From Sphingobium sp. 66-54 (lineage in GTDB: Bacteria; Pseudomonadota; Alphaproteobacteria; Sphingomonadales; Sphingomonadaceae), in contig MKWI01000016.1 in NCBI GenBank assembly GCA_001899715.1, positions 186,001-250,000 of the forward strand: a DNA stretch of 64,000 nucleotides, in the 5' to 3' direction. The notes beneath the pieces were generated by a model that had not been told where the DNA came from, did not search any database, and worked only from the letters and a program-made list of their open reading frames with translations. Both the position numbers and the translations under genes were made by a program. Positions 58,349 through 64,000 of the stretch are shown here, one piece after another (positions within the stretch are counted from its first letter, which is position 1; every line of letters begins with the position of its first letter).

Positions 58349-61300
58349 ATGACGGGCGGAAAAGGACGGCTGACCCAGTTGGCAGAGGACGCCGGACAGA
58401 GCGAGGACGATGCCATCGACGCGTGGGCCGAGCGGCGCGCGCGGCGGCTGCGGCGCGCCCGCGCGGTGGGTCTCGGCGCGGTGGGTGCGGTGGTGGTGGC
58501 CGGCGGCGGGCTGTGGCTGGCGCGCAAGCCGATCGCCGATACGTTTATCGCCCGCGAACTGGCGGCGCGCGGCGTGCAGGGCAGTTACCGGATCGCGCGC
58601 ATCGGCCCGCGCACGCAGCGGCTGGAGAATCTCGTCATCGGCAATCCGCGCCGGCCGGACCTCACCGTGCGCTTCGTCGAGCTCGATATCGGTTGGGGGC
58701 TGACCGGCGCCCGCATCGCGCGGGTGCAGGCGAGCGGGGTGCGGCTGCACGGGCGGCTGCATGACGGCGCGCTCGATCTGGGGCAGGTCAACCGGCTGCT
58801 CGAAGGCGGCACGGGTGAGCCGGAACTGCCCGACTGGACGGTGCAGGTCGACGATGCCCGCGCGGAGATCGCCACCGATTATGGCCCGCTGGTGGTGGCG
58901 ATGGACGGCAGCGGCCCGATGCGATCGGGCTTCGCCGGCACGCTCGGCCTCTCTGCGCCCGCGCTCACCATGGCGGACTGCACGCTGGAGCGGCTGATCG
59001 CGCCACTGGATATGACGACCCAGGGCGGGCAGATTATTCTCGACGGGCCGGTGCTCTCCCGCGCGCTTGCCTGCGGGGAATCTGGCGTGCAGGTCGCCAT
59101 GCCGAGGCTCAACGTGAACCTGCGGAGCGATCTGGCGCTCAAGCAGGTGAGCGGGGCGGTGAGCCTCAGTGCCGATGGCGCGCGGCAGAAGCAGCGCAGC
59201 CTCGGGCCGGTGAGCGGCCTCGTCACCTTCAAAGGGAGCAGCGAAGATCTGCGGGGCAGCGCGGCGCTCTCCACGCTGCAAGCCTCGGCCGATGGCGTGG
59301 CGACCGGCACGGCCAAGATCGGCGGCAATTTCGCGCTGCGCCCGACCGGGCGGGACCGCGCGCTGGCGTGGCAGGGCGACGCCACCATCGACGACATCAG
59401 GCCCGACGACGGGGTGGACCTGACCGGGCTGATGCGGTCGGCGGTCGGCACGCCGGTCGAGCCGCTGGCGCGCAAGCTGGTCGACGCGGTGGAGCGGATC
59501 GGCAAGGACAACCGGCTGGTGCTGGGCGGCAAGCTCAACATGCTCGGGTCGCGCGGCAATGCGAGCCTGGACAAGGTGGAGCTATCCTCGGTGAGCGGCG
59601 CCCGGATTGCCACGCAGAGCGGCAGTGCGGCGCGGCTGCAATGGCCCGGCGGCGGCGTGCAGGCGGCGGGGACGATGACCATCGGCGGCGGCGGTCTGCC
59701 CGAGGGGCGGATCAGCGTGGCGAGCGATGGGCAGGGGCGGATCGACGGCATCGCGACGCTGGCGGCGTATCGCGCGGGCTCGGCGCGGCTGGCGCTGGCG
59801 CCCGTGCGCTTCTCGCTCGCCGGTGATGGGCGGGGCACGGTGCAGGCTCTTGTGACATTGGATGGCCCGCTGCCCGATGGCGCGCTGACCGGCCTCACCG
59901 TGCCGGTCGATGCCCGGCTGCTGCCCGGTGGCGGCGTGCGGCTGGCGCAGGATTGCGCGCCGGTGCGCTGGCAATCGCTGCGCCTCTCCAGCGTGACGTT
60001 GCAACCCGCGAACGTGCGGCTGTGCGGCATCGCGGACGGGCGGTTGCAGGTGGGCGCGCTGGCGCTGGCGGGGCGGATCGGGGAGAGCCCGCTGGCGCTC
60101 TCGGCTACATCGGCGCGCTACGGGTTGGCGGACGGACGATTCGAGGTGCGCGAGCCCTCCGTGCGGGTCGGCGATGCGCAGGCGCCGGTGCGCTTCGCCG
60201 CGTTGCGGCTGGAGGGCGGCCGCACCGATGCAGGCGCGATGGCCGGCACGGTGGAGGGCGGCGCCGGACGGATCGGCACGGTGCCGCTCGACTTGAGCGA
60301 CATCGCCGGGCGCTGGACCTTCGCGGACGGGCGGCTGGTTCTCGATGGCGCGCTGCGGGTGAGCGATGCGGCGGCGGACGCGCGGTTCAACCCGCTGGCT
60401 GGGCAGGATGTGCACCTGACCTTCGCCGATGGGCGGATCGACGCGACCGGCACGCTCGTCCATCCCACACGCCGAGCGACGGTGGCGGCGGTGACGATCT
60501 GGCATGAGCTGGGCAGCGGCGTGGGACAGGCGTTGCTCAAGGTCGACCGGCTGACCTTCGGCAACGCGATCCAGCCGGACGACCTCACACCATTGGCGCT
60601 CGGCGTCGTCGCTAATGTGCAGGGCACGGTGGCGGGCGAGGGGCGCATTCGCTGGACCGGCGATCAGGTGACGAGCGACGGCGTCTTTGCGACCGAAGGT
60701 ATGAACCTTGCCGCCGCCTTCGGGCCCGTGGAAGGTCTGTCCACGACAATCCACTTCACCGACCTGCTCGGCCCGCGCACGGAGCCGGGGCAGGTGGTGA
60801 CACTGGCCACGGTCAATCCCGGCGTCGAGGTGCATGACGGCGTGATCCGCTATGCGCTACTTTCCAACGAGCAGGCGGTGATCGAGGGCGGGCACTGGCC
60901 CTTCTCGGGCGGCGACCTGGACCTGCTGCCGACCACGCTGGCGCTCGATGCGCGCCAGCCGCGCCACCTGACCTTCCGCGTGGTGGGGCTGGACGCGGGC
61001 GCCTTCATCAACACGCTGGAACTGGACAACGTCTCCGCGACCGGCACGTTCGACGGGCTGCTGCCGATGATCTTCGACGCGACCGGCGGACGGATCGACG
61101 GCGGCCTGCTTGTTGCGCGCCAGCAGGGCGATCCACCGCTGGTGCTGAGCAGCACGGCGGGCCTCAGCGTGCCGTGCGATCAGACGCGGCAATCCGGCAA
61201 TCTCTCCTATGTCGGCGACGTGTCCAATGCGGAGCTGAACGCCTTCAGCAAGCTGGCCTTCGACGCGCTCAAGAATCTGCGCTACCGCTGCCTCGTCATC

Positions 61301-61594
61301 ATGCTGGACGGGGCGCTGGACGGCGAATTCGTGACGCGGCTCAGCATCAACGGCATCAACCAGGGCACCGAGGAGGCGCGCAAATCCTTCCTCGCGCGGC
61401 CGTTCCTGGGGCTGCCGTTCCTGTTCAACGTGCGGATCGAGGCGCCGTTCCGCGGGCTGCTCAGCACCGCCGCCGGGTTGGCCGACCCGACCGTCGCCAT
61501 CCGCAACAGCCTGGGCGAGCAGATCGGGAATCCATCCACGCCGGAGAGCGACGACGGGCTTGCTGTTCAGCCGCCGGACAGCGAGAAGAACTAA
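58349..61594 (+). CDS. ydbH: YdbH family AsmA-like envelope lipid-transport protein
   Basis: A 1081-residue inner-membrane-anchored protein. A basic cytoplasmic stretch is followed by one transmembrane helix (about residues 38-60), and the rest is periplasmic beta-rich sequence with repeated strand patterns. 'VQGSYRIARIGPRTQRLENLVIGNP' near the start and 'AGLSVPCDQTRQSGNLSYVGDVSNAELNAFSKLAFDALKNLRYRCL' near the end match YdbH. In E. coli YdbH, with YhdP and TamB, moves phospholipids to the outer membrane. The ynbE and ydbL genes follow, reproducing the known operon. Confidence 0.9.
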   Translation: MTGGKGRLTQLAEDAGQSEDDAIDAWAERRARRLRRARAVGLGAVGAVVVAGGGLWLARKPIADTFIARELAARGVQGSYRIARIGPRTQRLENLVIGNPRRPDLTVRFVELDIGWGLTGARIARVQASGVRLHGRLHDGALDLGQVNRLLEGGTGEPELPDWTVQVDDARAEIATDYGPLVVAMDGSGPMRSGFAGTLGLSAPALTMADCTLERLIAPLDMTTQGGQIILDGPVLSRALACGESGVQVAMPRLNVNLRSDLALKQVSGAVSLSADGARQKQRSLGPVSGLVTFKGSSEDLRGSAALSTLQASADGVATGTAKIGGNFALRPTGRDRALAWQGDATIDDIRPDDGVDLTGLMRSAVGTPVEPLARKLVDAVERIGKDNRLVLGGKLNMLGSRGNASLDKVELSSVSGARIATQSGSAARLQWPGGGVQAAGTMTIGGGGLPEGRISVASDGQGRIDGIATLAAYRAGSARLALAPVRFSLAGDGRGTVQALVTLDGPLPDGALTGLTVPVDARLLPGGGVRLAQDCAPVRWQSLRLSSVTLQPANVRLCGIADGRLQVGALALAGRIGESPLALSATSARYGLADGRFEVREPSVRVGDAQAPVRFAALRLEGGRTDAGAMAGTVEGGAGRIGTVPLDLSDIAGRWTFADGRLVLDGALRVSDAAADARFNPLAGQDVHLTFADGRIDATGTLVHPTRRATVAAVTIWHELGSGVGQALLKVDRLTFGNAIQPDDLTPLALGVVANVQGTVAGEGRIRWTGDQVTSDGVFATEGMNLAAAFGPVEGLSTTIHFTDLLGPRTEPGQVVTLATVNPGVEVHDGVIRYALLSNEQAVIEGGHWPFSGGDLDLLPTTLALDARQPRHLTFRVVGLDAGAFINTLELDNVSATGTFDGLLPMIFDATGGRIDGGLLVARQQGDPPLVLSSTAGLSVPCDQTRQSGNLSYVGDVSNAELNAFSKLAFDALKNLRYRCLVIMLDGALDGEFVTRLSINGINQGTEEARKSFLARPFLGLPFLFNVRIEAPFRGLLSTAAGLADPTVAIRNSLGEQIGNPSTPESDDGLAVQPPDSEKN

Positions 61595-61608
61595 AAAGGG
61601 GATCGGTT

Positions 61609-61818
61609 ATGAGGTATGGGATATGGATCGGACGAACGGCGCGCGTGGGTTCCGGGCTGTTGCTTGCCGGCATGGCCGGCGGCTGCATCCAGGTACGCGC
61701 GCCCGAGAAGCCGATCGAGATCAACCTCAATGTGAAGATTCAGCAGGAAGTGGTGGTGCGGCTCCAGCAGGACGCCAAGGACCTCATCCAGAACAACCCG
61801 GAGCTTTTCCCAGAATGA
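61609..61818 (+). CDS. ynbE: YnbE family lipoprotein
   Basis: A 69-residue lipoprotein. After a basic start and hydrophobic segment comes the lipobox A-G-G-C, then 'IQVRAPEKPIEINLNVKIQQEV', the conserved YnbE core, and an acidic helical end. In E. coli YnbE sits in the outer membrane and continues the beta-rich groove of YdbH. AAGGGG precedes the ATG; the stop overlaps ydbL (ATGA). The gene lies 14 bp after ydbH. Confidence 0.92.
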   Translation: MRYGIWIGRTARVGSGLLLAGMAGGCIQVRAPEKPIEINLNVKIQQEVVVRLQQDAKDLIQNNPELFPE

Positions 61819-62216
61819 CACGCAGCTTCAGCAGAACCGCCCTCGTCGCCGCCCTTTTGGGGCTGAGCACGCTGGGCACGGCGCCGGCCTTCGCGCAGGA
61901 CGCCGTCATCAGCGCCGCCAAGGCCGCCGGTACGGTGGGCGAGCAGGCCGACGGTTATCTCGGCATCAAGGGATCGGTGGGCAGCGATGTCCGCGCGGCC
62001 GTGGACGCGCTCAACATCAAGCGCCGCGCGGCTTATACGGACCTTGCCGCCAAGCGCGGTGTCACCGTGCAGGACATGGCCGCTGTCACCGGCTGCCAGA
62101 CGCTGGCGGGCCGCGTCTCGCAGGGGCAGATCTACCGCATCGGCGCCGGCGACTGGCAGACCAAGGGTGCCGGCCCGATCGCCCTGCCGGATTATTGCGC
62201 GGCGGCGGGGAAGTAG
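61815..62216 (+). CDS. ydbL: YdbL family (DUF1318) periplasmic protein
   Basis: A 133-residue exported protein. The signal peptide ends A-F-A-Q-D. The mature part, 'AKAAGTVGEQADGYLGIKG' with 'VDALNIKRRAAYTDLAAKRGVTVQDMAAVTGCQTLAGR', is the DUF1318/YdbL pattern of helices, and the C-terminus carries 'IYRIGAGDWQTKG'. In E. coli YdbL helps YdbH-YnbE, probably as a chaperone for YnbE assembly. Its ATG overlaps the ynbE stop. Confidence 0.92.
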   Translation: MTRSFSRTALVAALLGLSTLGTAPAFAQDAVISAAKAAGTVGEQADGYLGIKGSVGSDVRAAVDALNIKRRAAYTDLAAKRGVTVQDMAAVTGCQTLAGRVSQGQIYRIGAGDWQTKGAGPIALPDYCAAAGK

Positions 62217-62532
62217 GAGCCCGCCAAAAGAGCCGGGGCGGCGAGGGCTGCCCCCATGGGAATTACGCGCCAGCTCGCGCTCCCGGCACCGGGTGATGCG
62301 CGGCGCGGGACGGAAAGACTGCCCATGCGCGCGGGACCGGACGGTGCATAGGCCCCGTGGCTGGGCGGCGCGGCGGGCGGCGTTCCGCTGAGAGCCATCT
62401 CCTTCCCCATCGGGGCGGTGCGGCGGTTGACTCCCCTTGCGGGCCTTTCTACAGGGACCGCGCTCCGACCGTCTTGGGCGGGCACGCATGGCCCTGTCTC
62501 ATCGGGGCGTAATTTTACGGGATTTGCGGGAC
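62217..62532. other. Intergenic region before the atp operon
   Basis: This 316-bp gap begins with a hairpin, GGGGCGGC (62235-62242) pairing with GCTGCCCC (62247-62254) with one G-T pair, that may end the ydbH operon. The atp promoter should be in the right half; a TAATTT stretch at about 62509 is the best -10-like sequence. No gene is seen. Confidence 0.4.
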
Positions 62533-62835
62533 TTGACGGAAGAAAGCCCCAAGGACGAGCTTGACAAGCGCATTGCGGACGCCAAGGCGGCGCATCAGCG
62601 CGGAATAAGCGACGCCGAGGGGCGGGCCGAAGGCAGGGGCTGGGCGATCGGGATCGAGTTTGTCGGCGCCGTGCTGGTGAGCGCGTTCATCGGCTGGATG
62701 ATCGACCGCTTCGCCGGGACAGCGCCGTGGGGGCTGATTATCATGCTCATCCTCGGTTTTGCCGCGGGCGTGCGCAGCGCGCTCAAGGCGTCCGGCCAGT
62801 TCGACGCCGACCCGGATAACGACGAGAAGGATTGA
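62533..62835 (+). CDS. atpI: F0F1 ATP synthase assembly protein I
   Basis: A small membrane protein with two transmembrane helices ('IGIEFVGAVLVSAFIGWMIDRF' and 'APWGLIIMLILGFAAGVRSAL' split), matching AtpI, which helps assemble the c-ring. The N-terminus 'TEESPKDELDKRIADAKAAH' fits other sphingomonad AtpI proteins, which begin M-T-E-E; I therefore chose TTG 62533 (100 residues). In-frame ATG 62488 would add 15 residues and cannot be excluded. atpB begins 9 bp later. Confidence 0.82.
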   Translation: MTEESPKDELDKRIADAKAAHQRGISDAEGRAEGRGWAIGIEFVGAVLVSAFIGWMIDRFAGTAPWGLIIMLILGFAAGVRSALKASGQFDADPDNDEKD

Positions 62836-62844
62836 CGACCGACC

Positions 62845-63594
62845 ATGGCCGGCCCGATGGAACAGTTCGAGATCGAGACCCTCCACCCGATCGAGGTTGG
62901 CGGTTACGACCTCTCGTTCACCAACAGCGCCTTGTGGATGGCGATCGCGCTGGGCGTGATTTCGGTGTTCCTGTTCATCGGCGCGTCGAGGCCGCAGCTC
63001 GTGCCGAACCGCTGGCAGGCCGCCGTCGAATATGTCTATGATTTCGTGAGGAAGATGCTCGACGACAATGTCGGGCCGGAAGGGCGCCGGTTCGCGCCGC
63101 TGATCTTCGCGATCTTCATGTTCGTGCTGGTGTGCAACCTGCTCGGCCTGATCCCATGGGTGGGTGCCTTCACGCCGACCAGCCACGTCGCGGTGACGCT
63201 GGGGCTCGCCTGCATCGTGTTCATCACCGTGTGCATTGTCGGCTTCTGGCGCCATGGGCTGCATTTCTTCAGCCTGTTCTGGCCGCACGGCTCGAATATC
63301 GCGCTCGGCGCCTTCGTGTTCGTGATCGAATTTCTGAGCTTCCTCAGCCGGCCGTTCACCCTCGCCATCCGACTGTTCGCCAACATGACCGCCGGGCACG
63401 TGCTGCTCAAGGTGTTCGGCACCTTCGTGGTCTCGCTCGGCTCGTTCCAGGCGCTGCCCTACGTCTTCGGCATTGTGCCGCTGGGCGTGAACGTAGCGCT
63501 CTCCGCGCTGGAGCTGCTGATCGCGGTCGTCCAGGCCTATGTTTTCGCGCTGCTTGCGTCGCTGTATCTCAACGACGCGATCAATCTTCACTGA
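62845..63594 (+). CDS. atpB: F0F1 ATP synthase subunit A
   Basis: Proton-channel subunit of F0 in the inner membrane. The 249-residue protein has at least five membrane segments; the essential arginine is Arg176 in 'FTLAIRLFANMTAGH', and 'PWVGAFTPTSHVAVTLGLA' is typical of alphaproteobacterial subunit a. It lies 9 bp after atpI and 36 bp before atpE. Confidence 0.97.
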   Translation: MAGPMEQFEIETLHPIEVGGYDLSFTNSALWMAIALGVISVFLFIGASRPQLVPNRWQAAVEYVYDFVRKMLDDNVGPEGRRFAPLIFAIFMFVLVCNLLGLIPWVGAFTPTSHVAVTLGLACIVFITVCIVGFWRHGLHFFSLFWPHGSNIALGAFVFVIEFLSFLSRPFTLAIRLFANMTAGHVLLKVFGTFVVSLGSFQALPYVFGIVPLGVNVALSALELLIAVVQAYVFALLASLYLNDAINLH

Positions 63595-63630
63595 ACCTCC
63601 AATTGAACAGAGACAGAAGGGATTTTTAAC

Positions 63631-63855
63631 ATGGACGCAGAATCTGCACGGGTGATTGGCGCCGGTCTCGCGGCGGTGGGCGCTGGCCTTGCCGCCATCG
63701 GCGTGGGCTCGGTGTTCGGCCAGTATCTGAACGGCGCCGTGCGCAACCCCGAGGCGGACGCCAAGATGGGCGGCCGGCTGATCTTCGGCTTCGCCGTGAC
63801 CGAGGCTCTGGGCCTGATCGCGGCGGTCGTCGCGCTGGCGCTCGCCTTCTCCTAA
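63631..63855 (+). CDS. atpE: F0F1 ATP synthase subunit C
   Basis: Ring-forming proteolipid of F0. The 74-residue hairpin has two hydrophobic helices joined by the polar loop 'RNPEADAKMGG', with the proton-carrying carboxylate Glu58 in 'FAVTEALGL'. The Gly-rich first helix (GAGLAAVGAGLAAIGVG) is typical. Glutamate is used, as is usual in alphaproteobacteria. Spacing of 36 bp to atpB and a GAAGGG site support high expression. Confidence 0.97.
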   Translation: MDAESARVIGAGLAAVGAGLAAIGVGSVFGQYLNGAVRNPEADAKMGGRLIFGFAVTEALGLIAAVVALALAFS

Positions 63856-63869
63856 TCGACAGACGGGCC

Positions 63870-63901
63870 CCGGCGGAGGCGGCTTAGCCTCCCTCCGCCG
63901 G
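63870..63901 (+). promoter_or_regulatory. Hairpin between atpE and the b' gene
   Basis: CCGGCGGAGG (63870-63879) pairs with CCTCCGCCGG (63892-63901). An alternative internal stem GGAGGC/GCCTCC (63875-63880 with 63887-63892) is mutually exclusive. With no T-run, it is more likely an mRNA-stabilising or partial-termination element that lets atpE be expressed above the downstream genes. Confidence 0.5.
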
Positions 63902-63920
63902 ACCATGATCGGGATCGGCC

Positions 63921-64000
63921 ATGCCTCAATTTAATTTCGCTTATTTTCTGCCGCAACTTGCCTGGCTCGGCTTCATCTTCGCCGTGCTCTACTTCGTCGT
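63921..64000 (+). CDS. atpF: F0F1 ATP synthase subunit B' (5' part, cut by window)
   Basis: Only 26 codons are inside the window. They read 'MPQFNFAYFLPQLAW' then L-G-F-I-F-A-V-L-Y-F-V-V, a short polar start plus the membrane helix of a b-type subunit. The P-Q-L-x-W-L motif and position straight after atpE fit the b' subunit (atpF'/atpG) of alphaproteobacteria, which precedes the b gene. The stalk part lies beyond the right edge. Confidence 0.88.
   Translation, partial: MPQFNFAYFLPQLAWLGFIFAVLYFV

Overview
The window is high-GC chromosomal DNA of an alphaproteobacterium, most likely a sphingomonad. This rests on the trpF-trpB-trpA-accD-folC gene order, an F0 operon of the form I-a-c-b', several large TonB-dependent receptors with the VVTGSR/IITGSR-type plug start, and dispersed short palindromes of a kind I recall from sphingomonad genomes. 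No rRNA, CRISPR array, insertion sequence, integrase or phage gene is visible. One tRNA (His) is present.

Layout. 0-8 kb: a cut-off POT peptide transporter, a DMT exporter, then dnaX-ybaB, lon and HU. 8-19 kb: tRNA-His next to hisI, a small lipoprotein gene, a MerR regulator with an acyl-CoA dehydrogenase, a cell wall hydrolase, cysK, an EntS-like MFS transporter and uvrD/pcrA. 19-31 kb: a proline-rich secreted protein, an orphan substrate-binding-like protein without a signal peptide, the rluB-rsmD pair, a lone receiver domain, an AmpG-type permease, the folC/accD/trpA/trpB/trpF group and an aminotransferase. 31-42.3 kb is the most unusual part: an MFS transporter and TonB receptor, a MarR regulator, and a tight gene run encoding a UGSC-type cysteine protein, a thioredoxin-reductase-like flavoprotein, malonyl-CoA decarboxylase and malonyl-CoA synthetase. 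42.3-49.3 kb: a glutamine amidotransferase with a 53-residue small protein, a DUF429-like/YjbR/rarA chain, a His-rich PadR regulator with DUF2218, a glycosyltransferase, and MOSC and HNH proteins. 49.3-64 kb: a second TonB receptor, a REPIN, lapA-pyrF, purB, two EF-hand proteins, DUF6152, radC, the ydbH-ynbE-ydbL envelope-lipid-transport operon and the start of the atp F0 operon.

How the genes fit together. The 31-42 kb block reads as an accessory catabolic module: outer- and inner-membrane uptake, a dithiol protein with its own flavin disulfide reductase, and MatB/MatA to turn malonate into acetyl-CoA. Two 24-bp inverted-repeat sites with matching layout, one before the transporter gene and one before the UGSC operon, suggest a single regulon, probably under the MarR protein. 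The substrate is unknown. Many operons show 4-bp ATGA/GTGA stop-start overlaps (rluB-rsmD, trpB-trpA-accD, rarA-yjbR-DUF429, lapA-pyrF, ynbE-ydbL), indicating translational coupling. All functional calls come from reading motifs and context; no database search was run.
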